Source: Spongospora subterranea f. sp. subterranea
Lineage: Eukaryota > Endomyxa: Phytomyxea > Phytomyxea > Plasmodiophorida
Length of the DNA: 53,177 bases
Assembly (NCBI GenBank): GCA_049724395.1
Contig: JAUGWO010000245.1
Coordinates: forward strand, 1 to 53,177
Reading direction: 5' to 3'
Under the pieces are notes generated by a model. It searched no databases, was not told where the DNA came from, and was given only the letters and a program-made list of their open reading frames with translations. Made by a program: the position numbers and the translations under genes. Positions 1 to 11,749 of this stretch are shown here, in pieces. Numbering within the stretch: the stretch's first letter is position 1; every line of letters begins with the position of its first letter.

Positions 1-1772
1 CTCACTCAGCCATTGAGCCGGAAATCCAGTATTTCTCTTATACTTCGTGGCAATCAAAAATGCAGGAACTCGAGAACCGAAAATATTATCAAAGCACCAC
101 ATTTTTTCCACCTCAGAATAATCAAATTCCTCAACTTCAAATTGACCAGGTGAGCCAACACACACCTGAATACACTGTCCAATATTCTCAACCTGAGAAC
201 TTTTTGCAAAACCCAATTTCTTTCACCTGAGCAATCAATATCAAACTCATCAGTGGAGCTCACACAAACCTGATTACAATGTCCAAGTTAATCCTGTACT
301 GCTATTCCTCACCAACAGCAACATCCGGTTGAACTCGAATTCAGTTCCCTCCAGTCTAACTGATTCGTTCAGACTTTGAACCGGAAATCCAGTATTCCTC
401 TAATATTATTTTACATTCTAATCTGGAGGAACTCGAGAGAGAAAACTATCATCCAAGTACCAATATTCTTTCTCTGGAAAATAATCAATCTTTTCATCCT
501 CAAACTGATCAGGTGAGCCAATACCCACGTGGTGACAATGTCCCACATCCTAAACTTAGACGCCACCACCAGCAGCATCCAGATGACCTCAAATTCAGTC
601 TTTCGCAAATTGAATTCATTCAGTCCCAGTTTGAACAGAAACTCCAGTACTCATTTAACACGATTTGGTGGAAAATTCTAATGGCACACGGAAATTGAAC
701 GCAGTTGATGACAATTCAGATCTGCCATGTGCTCTAGTTCAAATTATGGACCAATTCATGTGCATTGAGTTGAACCAGCGTTCTTTGCAGTATTTTATCC
801 GCTGCGCTGCTGGAGGTAATATCTTGAATTTCTTTGATCAAGATTTGCTCTCGAAATTCGAAAAAAAAGGTTTCAAGATAACCGAGATGACGAACGACAA
901 AGGGGATGTGCACCCAGGCTTGATACAAGTCACCAGTCTGATCAATCAGTATCTGGACGGTCTTCGGCCCATGGATGAACTATTCATTCGCTTTCGCGAT
1001 ATAAAAATCTGTATCTCCGGATTATCTAACGACCTCAACCAATTTATGAAGCAAACTTCCCAGTAAGTTCATCATTCTGCAATCATTTGAAGAGCAGGAC
1101 GGGATTCGGGCCTCAGAAAAGATCCTATTGGATGAAGATAATCTTCTGTTTGATGGAATAGTGAGGATCATAGATCGGTCAATTGTGAAGATGGGATTGC
1201 TTCCTCAACACCGTCTCGAAATTATCAAAATTATCTGTCAGGAGTATATTGACCTGCCGTTGTTTGACAAAACTTCAATTGCTGAACAACACAACCCATT
1301 TCTTCAGTCAGTTCCTCCTGCTGAGTCCGATCCTGAAAGCGAACGTGTTTTTCTCGCCATCAAAGCTCATTTTCTTGATTCCTGCAAACGAGAGTTGAGA
1401 AGTTTTCGCACATTCCACCGCGAAATCTATCGTGGGCCAAAAATTCTGGATTGGATATATCCCTCATTAGTCGTTTCACTCAGGGCTTGTTCCAAAGAGT
1501 GGAATCCTGATTTGATTGGCGGTTTGTATCGAGCAGTCGAGGAGTTAATTAATCTGTTCATTTCGGGAGTTTCAAAAAAACCCAGTTTGCTATCACTTTT
1601 GAATTACAAGCACCAGCGCCATTCTGTTCATCTCACCCTTTTCGGCCCCTTTAATAGATTGCCGGATTCATTGACATCGTCGCCTTTTCTAGTCCCACAA
1701 ATGGTAAAACTTTACCAGGAGATCATCCTAAAGGCCTTGCAAAAGACAATTCAGGCAGACCCTCATCTTTAA
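1..1772 (+). pseudogene. Secreted repeat-protein family, copy A (5' end missing, broken)
   Basis: I do not recognise the family. Copy A matches copies B and C of this window along its length. Positions 1-690 hold two diverged repeat units of about 330 bases (Gln/His/Pro-rich, recurring 'EPEIQYFSYTSW', 'VSQHTPEYTVQYSQP'). Positions 690-1772 encode the conserved C-terminal region (LNAVDDNSDL, GLIQVTSLINQYLDGLRPMD, EYIDLPLFDK), ending in TAA at 1770-1772. The signal peptide seen in copy B would lie left of the window. Compared with B and C, the frame is lost near 230, near 690 and near 1050, so this copy looks dead. From about 1128 to the stop the frame is open and runs past the point where copy B stops. 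Function unknown; a secreted, possibly effector-like role is inferred only from the signal peptide of B and C. Confidence 0.7.
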
Positions 1773-2280
1773 ATTCAAACCAGACTTCAGAAAACAACAA
1801 TGTCAAATACATTCATCCTTCATACATGTTTCCCAAATATGAGGTCGATACCAGGTTCACTCAAATACTTAGATTGGCATATCTGGCAGCAGAGACAGCG
1901 AAATAGGGTTTATATCTTCTGCGATATAATGGGGATTACACGATCTCAATTTGCGACAGCGGTAAATTAGGGGTCATATTTCTCAATCAGCGAATCACTT
2001 TGCTGGTCATTGAAGTGCTATTCCCTATTGGCCGCGATACATTTATTATTTCATAGATTTCCAACAGCAATCGGTGTCAATCTGACGCTCCGGATATCTG
2101 AAATGAGGCGGATCGATCTCACATTATACAACAGAACGAGGAAAACAAAACGCAGCAGAACTCTTCAATCTCCATCACGCCTCAATTGCCGAACGTTATT
2201 GTGAAAGACCCGCTCTAACACCCCGTACAGCCAGATGAATGCAGATTGACTCACTTCTATCGCTCTGCATCCTCAACAAT
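1773..2280. other. 3' flank of copy A, partly shared with copy C
   Basis: No gene is seen. The part from about 2140 to 2260 (around AACGCAGCAGAACTCTTC) matches the reverse complement of about 21575-21695, directly behind broken copy C. So the duplicated unit included downstream DNA, and copy C is joined to this flank after losing its 3' half. Confidence 0.6.
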
Positions 2281-4850
2281 ATGACTTAAAAAAACCCTAA
2301 ACCCCCATGATCAACAACCACAGTTGGGGACATCACATGTAGGATGGAGGAACAACGTCTGGGGGATGGATCGACAATCAAGAACTGGCGAAAGAGGATC
2401 GCGAGCTACATGTCAACTGACTTATTCAAACCCAATTCGACAGACAATTGATGTCGGATACGATAAATGAATCAATGTACTGATGAGCACTCGTTCGGGT
2501 TTCGGGGCCCTGATCATTCATGAGCAATATCTGACGTTGTTGCTGTTCAGCACGTCCAGCTTGTTAAATTTCAAGAAATACATTTAGCCAATCTGCATAT
2601 TGTGTCTTGTGTTCCATTTGTCTGGGGTCAGGTCATCGGTTTTGGACTTGAAATGGGAAAGAACCAGGAAAACAATTGTGATACGACTTTCCTCCAAAAT
2701 TGATAGAGACGTTTAAATTGGAACGGATAAGACTTGACAGTCTTAAAGGGGCACCCAAATATTCAGTAGATAAATGAGGGTCAATCTGGAGTGCCAATTG
2801 TTCAATACTCCCATTATATTCACGATAAGTGATCCTCTTGATTTAGGTAGAGCATGAGGTCGGAGAAAACAATCCTCTCCGTCAACAAGTTCTTGACATC
2901 TACATCGCGAACAAAGTCACAGTGGGAAAAATGATATATATTCCTGTTGAACCTCGCTGATAAACAGCTATTGGAATCACTATCCAGTCGCGATGGCCAA
3001 CTCAGACTCCAATACATATTGCTTTCTCGAGTGGTCCGACCAAATCTTCAGCTTTCAATTCTTTTGCCGAGGTTAACGAAATTTTCAAATTCTTGGAGCA
3101 ATGGGTAAGACCACAAATTCGTTATCCGAATGCAACTCATCCAAAATTCCTTGAGCCGAAAATTCCATTGGCGCATTCTCCATTGACACCAGCAGAACTT
3201 GCCATCTGTGAGAACAGTGGAGATAGTGTCGGCATTGGCAACGCGTATCTGTCCAAATCGTGTGGGCACTTCCTTCTTGTCAAAATTAGCATGGATGCAC
3301 AGGCAATGGATCGCCCATTGCCAATATAATCGTGTTAACGCCATTGACGAGATTTATTGTCGGATTACAGTGCAGTGTCGGGGAATTAGATCAGCCAACT
3401 GCGAAATCAAGTTGGTATTATAATACTAGTTGATCGTTATCGGCCGAGAATGGATTGAATTGTCTTTACAGTGTGTACTGTTCTATTGGCTGATTCCCAC
3501 CCAGAAATTTTGAGGCGGTGATTGAGTTTACACTTGATGGTGTAAATGAAGTGTGGAATGTGTAAAATTGGACCAGTTTTGCAGTGTCGATGATGCTCGA
3601 ATGAGATTAGGGTGTTCGGTAGGCGGGCAACACCTTGCAATCCACAACGATTGTTCAGGTCAAAGTCCAACTTTGTTATCGGGTCCATAACAGGCGGATG
3701 TTGAGTGTAAAGGGGATCGTTTTAGAATTATGGTCAGATTAATATATCTGGAGTTTTTTCAGTTGTGGCGAAAAAAGAGTATTTCGCCTGAACATGAATA
3801 TTGCGATGGACAACAACAGGTGAACCGAAAAAGAAATGGTATCGCAGAGTTATCATGAACATGTTGGAACATCAACGGCTCACTCATAGTGTGTTCCACG
3901 ACATACGATCGAGTTTGCACAGATGTTGTCGAATAAATATCACTGCTTCAATCATATACGGTCGTTTATGAACCGTATCGAACGCCACGTTTTGAGCAAC
4001 AAGAAGCGCCGCTGGGACATGTGCCAATCGAGTTCTGCAATGTCAGATTGACGGAGACCAGTTCTGATGAATCAGATATTACATGTAAAATTTGGGAAAT
4101 AGTTGACCGTTGCAGCACAACACAACTCTGGTATGAAGCAAGGTGCATGGAATGGAATAAAAATGTAAATAAATAGAAAGTTTTGTATTCAGCGTAAATT
4201 GACCGGTCCTGGAGTTGGCCAATTCCAGAAACTTGTAGTGACCATTATCCCCAATTCCCTCTCCCGACTCAATGCCAATCAGGCCATAGTCACTGCCCGA
4301 TCCTGTCTCGAACCTTAAACAGAACTCAACTGGTGTCCCCAATATATCCCTATATTGTGGGAGTAATCGACAACACGATATTTCAGGGCAGTCCTAACAT
4401 GGTCTCAATCCAAATATTGACAATCACAGTAATCCTAAACATTACTACATGAGCTATTACTGTTATACGCTTTTTGAGCTGGGCTTTAATCAGGATTTTA
4501 CAACCAATTTAAAAGAACAAACCGATTATTACTATCGAAACCCTGATAAAATTCTACACGATTTAAATCAAAAGGAATGTCAAAGATTACCAGACAATCG
4601 GCCAATTAGTAAATATTGTGCAATACTTTCATTAATGATGGGCTTCCCCTGGTTCCGAGTCAATCAAGAGCCCAACTGGCATTGGCCCTAATTCCTTGTT
4701 CGCAGCACCCTGTAGACACCCTCCATCTCTGGCAATAACCCAATGTGGTGGTATAACGACCTCATCAGCTTCCATCGATTCTGAAAGTCATCTGCTCAAC
4801 GGGGGTGAGCGATGTTGCGGTTGTGCCGTTCTCAAATCATACTTGTTTAA
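2281..4850. other. Unassigned stretch with coding-like scraps
   Basis: No gene can be defended. Short open segments of protein-like composition occur on the minus strand (about 3440-3690 and 4080-4340, the latter with GSGSDYGLIGIESGEGIGD) and on the plus strand (4449-4691, Tyr-rich). None carries a motif I recognise and they do not chain with clear splice sites. They may be exons of an unrecognised gene or remains of old repeats. Confidence 0.3.
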
Positions 4851-5207
4851 GCATGGTTCTTGTCTGTCCCTGTTGGTGGCAGGTGAGTGATGGGTTTTGG
4901 GAGACCCCCCAAGGTTGCATCAAATACGGAAAAGTAGAGTGAACGAAGGTCTGACTACGTGGCCTCTAATGAATGTTGTAGAGCGAGATGATTGCAGTAA
5001 ACTCGGAAACTCTGGATAGGCAATGTAATCGGGTGGGTGCAGGTCCCATTCGGTGTGGTCGTTATGACAGATTATGTTGCTGAATCCAGCTGGTCTAATA
5101 GGTTCCTTCAGTTGTAGCGGCCAGGCGGAAGTAGGGAAAACCTGGTAATACACAGGATTACTCAACCCAAAAGAACCCGCCAACCTTTGTATATCATACC
5201 ATACCAC
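4851..5207 (+). repeat. SINE-like retroelement, copy 1
   Basis: Homologous to the copy at 35980-36400 and, at its 3' end, to 38965-39100. It begins with GGTTCTTGTCTGTCCCTG and ends in an (ATACC)n-type tail (TATATCATACCATACCA). It is bracketed by ACTTGTTT (4841-4848 and 5208-5215), a target duplication of the kind made by LINE machinery. Compared with copy 2 it lacks about 45 internal bases, including the putative pol III B box, so it is not expected to be transcribed from its own promoter. Confidence 0.7.
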
Positions 5208-5215
5208 ACTTGTTT

Positions 5216-6140
5216 GAAGAACAACTGGAGAATGCTCAACGAAGACAGCGCTCAACGAAAATCATACCAGTTTGAGTAAAGTTGCACAAAGGTCAACGCA
5301 GACTGCGCCCAGTACTGAACCTGACATGAATATCCCGGATTCTCCGAAAACCGACTTGCAAACAACCGCAAACACATCCTGAAAACACAGGTCATGCAGT
5401 GGGAACTTATTAGAGGATTTTCGGAGCGCCCAACAATTTCGAGTTTTGAGTTAAGATAGCTATCTGTCACAGATCTTATGACTGGCTGAATTGTTGACAT
5501 AAATATGAACGTTTCGGTCACTCTGGACTTAAGTTTCAGATTCAAATACCTTTTCGGGAGCGATTTGAAATCTAAGTTTCAGTTGTACATATTCGATGTA
5601 TATTGCCAAATGGGAATCAAATTTCCATATATTTTGGTTTGAAGCTGACCAGTATTGAAGAATTTTTAGAATTAAATGAATAAACAATTCTATTGGCTTA
5701 TTCGTTATTAACTAAGATCGTTCCATTGCAGTTAATTCATTACCTAATTTCTCTGACATTTTTGCCATGACCTGCCCCATCTTCATCATAAATCTGCTCA
5801 TCTTTTTGTGCTCGATGCTCAGTCTCTGCAATCAAACGCTGAGATTCACTTTGCCGACATCTCGCTTCGGCTTTGTCAGACCAAGATGCTCTCGCTCAAT
5901 CTTGAGTTTTGCAGTTTCATTTTCCCCAGACTCTGTTTTGGCCTCTTCGATCGCAGTCATTAAGCCGTTCAATTTGTCACGCTTGGTGACCTTACGTCTT
6001 TGCTCGGTTTTGTGTCCGAACCAGAGAGTTCAGATTCTGAATTGTCGCCAGTTGATTCTTTTTTTTTGTGATTTTGTTGGTGCCAGGTTTGTAGTACCCA
6101 TATCTACAAGAGGGCCAAGACGAACTTAGTGTCAAAGCTC
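5216..6140 (-). other. Unassigned stretch; coiled-coil-like remnant near 5800-6030
   Basis: No intact gene. The minus strand from about 6030 to 5800 reads as a charged, Lys/Glu-rich helical segment (KVTKRDKLNGLMTAIEEAKT, KLKIEREHLGL, then QSESQRLIAETEHRAQKDEQ in a second frame). This looks like the coiled-coil tail of a transposon-encoded or nuclear protein after decay. Nothing recognisable lies from 5216 to 5760. Confidence 0.3.
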
Positions 6141-7430
6141 ATTCGCTAGACAATATTACCTTCGCTGAATGTTCTGCAGTCTGACCGACAGGTAGTGGTA
6201 TCGCTCCTGATCCTTGAGAATGCAGGGTTCGCACATACCTCAGTGTTCTGCCAACAACTGCAATCAGTTGGATGTTTAGGCAATTCCCACTGCATGACCT
6301 GTGCGTTGAGACATATGTGATTATGACAGAGACCCAAACCAGGGAAGAATCATAGCGACAATAATACTGAACTACGCTGGATCATTACCCAATCAACGTC
6401 AGACTCTTGATGCATATCTAGACATAATGGAACAGCACCGACAACGGGCTGGACTATTTGAACTAACAATAGCAGAGTTTCAATATAAGATCAACAGTCC
6501 TAATACTGAAGACTGATATACAGAAATATATTGCGTCATCTTTCCCAAAACTGAGAGACATTGTTCCATGGAACACCAAGAAGAGCATTTTGGATGCAGA
6601 TTGAAATCTTCTCAGAGACAAAACAAGAGTCAATTCTCATCACAGGAGGCCTAAATACTACAACCTCTGTCGATCATCGACACGTCAACGGATGGGATCG
6701 GGTGGAGAGATTGGGGACAACAACAACAACCACCTTCAGATGAATCGTCTAAGACGACCGGCAACGTCTGGATCGACAGCTGTAGAGATAACAGTTTTGG
6801 CACAAATCATACAGGAAACCACACATACGTAGACCGAATACTAGAACAGTTCAGAATTATGAACAATCCTGAAAAACCAACCAGAGACAGCAATACATTT
6901 GATATCACACTGGCGAATAGAAACAGATTGTGAACTTCGAAGTCCATACAGACTTGATCAAATCTTCCTATTAGGTACCAATGAAACAAGCATTGGAGGA
7001 AAAACGAAGAGTCAAAAAACTCGACAGCAGATCAACAACAAAGGCACTATTGTAGTGACAGCCATCAAAAATCAAGTCGATTATGCTATGGGACTGTCCT
7101 AATTCACTGCAATGATACAGAAAAGCAGTAAATACCGATACGTTGAAATGACCAGGTGCAAGTTCTGGAACAAGTTCTGGAACAAACACCTGAAGGCGGC
7201 ACTTGACTGAGAAACAAATTCAGACGCAAATTGCTCACAGCGATACGCTCTTAAACCAACAAAACACAAATTACAAAGAGAAAGAAGCACTAAATTAAGG
7301 AAACAATACGTCAAAACCAAAAACAAACATCTGACAAAATGGTCAAAGCAGCATGTGTGGATAGGACAGGAGCACAAATCTGGAACCTGGTACACACCCA
7401 CACCTACCAACCCTAGTTTAATTTAAGGAT
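6140..7430 (+). mobile_element. Possible LINE fossil (endonuclease region)
   Basis: Heavily decayed. At about 6625-6690 the plus strand reads ESILITGGLNTTTSVDH, resembling the GDFN block of LINE apurinic-type endonucleases (usual form: hydrophobic run, GDFN, T, D). Further on, 6840-6950 contains ITLANRN-like text, and basic segments follow to about 7400. No reverse transcriptase block is visible and stops are frequent in all frames. It could equally be another old repeat; the family is a guess from one motif and its surroundings. Confidence 0.3.
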
Positions 7431-8483
7431 TAATTGACCCACCTAAGAACGTCAAGAGGGGAATCATCTCATTTATTGACTATTTGATTTCGAAGAAATT
7501 CGTGTTGCCAGTACCGTTGTCATTGCTCTTTGAACGAGGTCCTTGATTGCCGACCTTGGTGTTTTTCTTGTGGTTTACCGCTCAGAAGGGGTCGCTGATA
7601 TGGACTTGGACCAATTGAATCTGATCATTGCAGCGCTGATCGTTCCGGCGATGTATGAACGGGTTTCAATGGTCTGAAATTGTGGAACAGTGTTCATTCA
7701 AGTCGTTCTCTTAGCAGTTTTTTAAGTAAGTTGAGTTGGTTGCACGGTCACGATTGTGCCGTTGATGGCGTTTTCGGCGTCACCAATTCAATTTTCCAGG
7801 AAGAAGTTTTGAAAGAGCAAACGCCTTGTTCCATTTCTGCAACTCCAAAGCCCCCTGTTTGTCGGTCTGATGAAGGACCTGAACGAACATGTATATTTTC
7901 CTCCTGATCAAATGTCGTTGTAAAAGACAATTGACCATAACACCAATCAAACTACCAGGACAGTGCCAAAATCAGCATTGTGTAATGTTACGTCCTGTGT
8001 ATAAAAACATGAATTCATGATCGATGATGAGTTGGTGTTGGATATTGATCGGGGCGAATAACTGGTGATCTGGTCATGGGAATACCACGTAGAGTATCTT
8101 GACGTCGCCCTCTGCTACGCCCTCTTCCGTGTGAATATCCCTGCCGTTCCAATGCCCCAGATTCATCATCATCGCGATTTTCAGGATTGGGATTGCATTG
8201 ACCTTCATAATCGGACAGGACTTGCCAAATATTGTCCTGAAACAGCTTAAAGAATACGAGGTTCCTTCCATATATCACAAACGTCGCTGAATTTAATCTG
8301 ATCGCCCATCAATGTCAGCACATGAACGGTTATAGCACCATGAAACAGAGTCACGCGTGTAACAGAATTATTTCTCTCATGTAACGTGACATTTTGTCAA
8401 GGTAACATGGTTTACAGTGGACCGGGTAACACAACTGCTGGCAGTGTAATAACCGTGTCAACCATGTCAAGATTGTAAAAATA
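7431..8483 (-). other. Possible 3' exons of the EF-hand gene or unrelated gene scraps
   Basis: Minus-strand open segments at 8015-8278 (acidic then Arg/Gly-rich: NPNPENRDDDESGALERQG, SHGRGRSRGRR) and 7748-7930 (TGGFGVAEMEQGV) look protein-like, but I cannot place splice sites that join them with confidence to the EF-hand exons upstream. An AG-type acceptor and further exons of that gene are possible. Confidence 0.3.
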
Positions 8484-10224
8484 CTAAAGATGAAAACCGC
8501 CATTTGAAATATGAACCTGTGTCTGGTAATGTGGACCGTCATCAATAGGGTTAGGAGATGGTGATAACGCGTCTAATGCATTACTGCCAGAAGGACTGGG
8601 TAGTGAGCAATATCGGCTAACAGTGTGGTCCATAAGCGGCTCAATATCGGGGCGGAATATGGGTCCAATTGCAGGGTCTTCGTGCAATAGGAACAGCTCA
8701 GAGGAACTAATCGCACCTGATTTATCATATCACAAACAAATTCAGACAACGGCAGATGCTGGATGTTAGAAGAATGTCACATACCGTCGCCATCGCCATC
8801 GATCATATCAAACACGATGTGCTGGCGATCGCGGAGGGTCCCAAAATACAAGTCAGATATACGAAGAGCGAAGGAAGTGAAGGTGATGTTTCCGCTATGA
8901 TCGCGGTCAAATCCTAAGAACCACGTCATTCATAAGAAATTTTTGATCAAAACTGGGAAACTACAAGGAGAAGGCTAAAAACAGTTTTCGGAAAAGACGA
9001 ATGGCAAAAAAATCATGCCAGAAGATGATGATTCGCAAAGTGTAAAGGCTGATACAAACTCGGAAACGAGGTTCGAACATTGAATACCAAGGGCAATCCG
9101 GCTGAGGACTTGATCATTAAGGGGCGTAATTTGATCCTTAAGGAAGGGACGAAGAGCGCCATTTAGGTCAGAACGGGTGAGCATATCATTGGCGGGACCG
9201 TTTCGCGCATGATCGAATATGGATTTCATCACAAGCAATTGCGGGCTCTGATTTGACAAGAACTTTCTTCAATTTCATTGGATATCAAATACATCACGAA
9301 TCATTAAAGAATAATCAAACTTGGCGAATTTCAATAATTGTTCGAGCAGAATGTCTCGACTAATTAATGGAAACCTATTTAAATTACTGGAATGTGTGGG
9401 ATATTCGGCAATGCGACAGATGAAATGAGACGATGAAAGTTTGGACCAGAGCAATGTTTGTCAACGATGGAAATCGTGGACGGCATTGGATCGACGTTGG
9501 AAATCGCAATCGGCCCCAGGCCCGTGATGATTGGGTCATTTTCATGAATTGGGACAACTGACTCACCACGAACCGATATATAGAACACATCCAACAGCAG
9601 ATGGGCTGAAACAACAAACCAGGATCAATCAATGATGATGACCAATTGTTCAGCGACGTTAGTGTAAACATGCAACTGAGCCAATAGCTCATCAAAGGCG
9701 TTTCGCCGATAACTGAAGGCGATTGAAAAGCACAGCAAAATAGTGAAGTCGATAATGGTCAATCTTGTCATGTTATTTACCTAAATCGCACCCTTTACTG
9801 TTGAGATGAGCGCCAATAAAATCAGCAACGGAAACAGGTGCTGGAGATTCCCTATTGATATCCGTTTGGGGTGGCAGCGGTTTGGCCTTTTTCAGCGAAT
9901 CTGACACACACTTGTGGCCCGAAAGGTCAGCCAAGCAGCACATTACCGGTTGGCCCAAAACCATAAAAAGACAAGGTTTTCGACCTTGGCCATGGCGAAC
10001 ATGTCGTCGGCGAGTATGTGCTGGACGCCTTTCGCTATCAGATTGAAGATGTCATGGCTGTCCACTCGACCATCACCGTTCATGTCGAACGCTGTGAATG
10101 CATTAGGAGAGTGAGGGAAATGACAGTCGATGCTCGACTGACCATTGAATAAGCAGTGGGTGGGCAATACTGGCCCCGTCTTGCTCAATACCGAGATCAT
10201 CATGAAATAGTCGCCGAAATCCAT
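8484..10224 (-). CDS. EF-hand calcium-binding protein, multi-exon
   Basis: Three EF-hand loops read on the minus strand. Loop 1 at 10051-10086 is DMNGDGRVDSHD. Loop 2 at 8873-8908 is DRDHSGNITFTS. Loop 3 is DGDGDGAISSSE once an intron is removed. That intron (8717-8784, 68 bases) has GTATGT at its donor, TTCTAAC as branch site and CAG at its acceptor, and it falls inside the loop. The acidic residues at positions 1, 3, 5 and 12, with Gly at 6, fit calcium binding in loops 1 and 3. Loop 2 lacks the final acidic residue. The suggested start is the ATG at 10222-10224. Other likely exons lie at about 9060-9260 and 9570-9960 (GTAAAT and GTGAGT donors visible), but their joints are unsure. The last readable exon ends HISNGGFHL at 8484, or splices on. 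Function beyond calcium binding is unknown. Limits are approximate. Confidence 0.55.
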
Positions 10225-11205
10225 TCCTAATGTGATTATCGCCCCATATCATTACATCGTGTATTGGATGAACATTGGGACAAGGCCCAACAAGCCCAAA
10301 GGGATAACATAATCGAGATTTCGAAATTCCAATATTTCAAAAGAAATAGTTAAACAGAAGGTCCGGATTGCTGGGGCAGACAGCTGACAGGTGCCAAAGT
10401 TCCAGCTGGTTCAAGTGAGCCAGTATTGATTTTGTCATCGAGAAATATACCCTTGATGTGGAGTTCCCGTAAACTGATCATATACTCTATGAATTATGGG
10501 ATCCAGACATTGCCTGAGATGCATCGATGATTTAGTTTTGGACGATGAATTGGCGTTCACCAAGGAATATCACAGCCAGATCGGGGTCTCACGAGAAAAT
10601 ACAATCTACTACCCAAATTTGAATAGCATCGTCCGTTTTTGAGGTCGAATTCGCTCCTTTCACCGTAACCCTAGCGGAATTACCTGTCGTCCTGTAAATG
10701 CTGATAGACCCATTGTCTGAACATATTCCTGCTCAACCGAGCAGTGTGGCGTCTGTGAATTGCGCCATCACCCGATTGCCGGCAGATGTACCGGAATATG
10801 TTCCGCATCTCGACCAGCTCGGCCAGGTAGAAGGGTATTGGAGGCAACTCCAGACGCCCTTTACTAGGCTTGAGTGATGGGGTCCAGACAATGACGCTTA
10901 GGTTCCTACAACGTTCAAACCGTTCTGTGACTCGGAATTTTCACAACCATACAGTTCTGGACTGATAAACGAAAACAGGCGATAAATGAGTATGAGGAAT
11001 GGTTGACCTACGATAATAATGGCGGTAGACGACCGGACGAGAGTATATGCCTGGCTAGGAAGGCACTGGCTGAGGCCCGACAGAGGTCGACTATCTTCCC
11101 GCCACCAATCGAGATCACTTGACGCCGACCGGCAACTGGACCGGGTGGCGACTGATTACTGCTCGTAACCTGGTGTCGATCGCCCTGTCACTCTGAAATC
11201 AAAGA
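10225..11205. other. No gene seen
   Basis: Upstream side of the EF-hand gene. No long open frame, recognisable motif or repeat structure was found by eye. The promoter of the EF-hand gene should lie within the first few hundred bases, but no convincing TATA element was picked out. Confidence 0.4.
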
Positions 11206-11740
11206 CTAGAAGGCTATTGCCGCTGGCATCATCGATGGAACATCAAGCGTTTGCGTTCCAGAAACGAGTTCAACGAATAAGAATGATGTAAAAGCGGGAA
11301 AAAAACCGCGATTTTGATTTACTTGATTCAAGGTTCGGCGATATATCTTTAGCCGAGCAGTCAACGACACATTGGCGGCGATATGCAGCCGCCTTCTCCT
11401 ACGTAATGAGGGATTCGTATTAGCATTGATCAACCGCAACTGCATTGGGTCTCCGCGCAACTGGGATGTGTTTGTGTTACCGGGCATGGTGAGTGACTGC
11501 AATGGGCGAACTGGTTCCGTTACCACTTGCCGGTGGGGGAGCCGGGCCGTCGGGATGCGCCCGGGCATGGATGATATTATGTTGAATCATTGTCTGCAAG
11601 ATTTGTCGCCATGTTTGCCCGATATATTGTCGGACTGGGAGCAGCTCCTGTTCCATAGAACCAGTCTGACAACCCGGATTACTGGGAATCTCAATCCTGG
11701 TGGAAACGGCCTCGTGCTCGATAATCCCAAACCACGTCAA
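11206..11740 (-). other. Hypothetical open segments, product unknown
   Basis: Two overlapping minus-strand frames stay open for 260-360 bases: 11477-11740 (EQELLPVRQYIGQTWRQIL, then a Pro-rich stretch) and 11206-11568 (Arg-rich LRRRRRLHIAANV). A plus-strand frame is open over the same span, so composition alone may explain this. I cannot name a product. It could be the 3' part of the gene remains at 11.8-14.9 kb or a separate small gene. Confidence 0.25.
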
Positions 11741-11749
11741 TAAAATATC

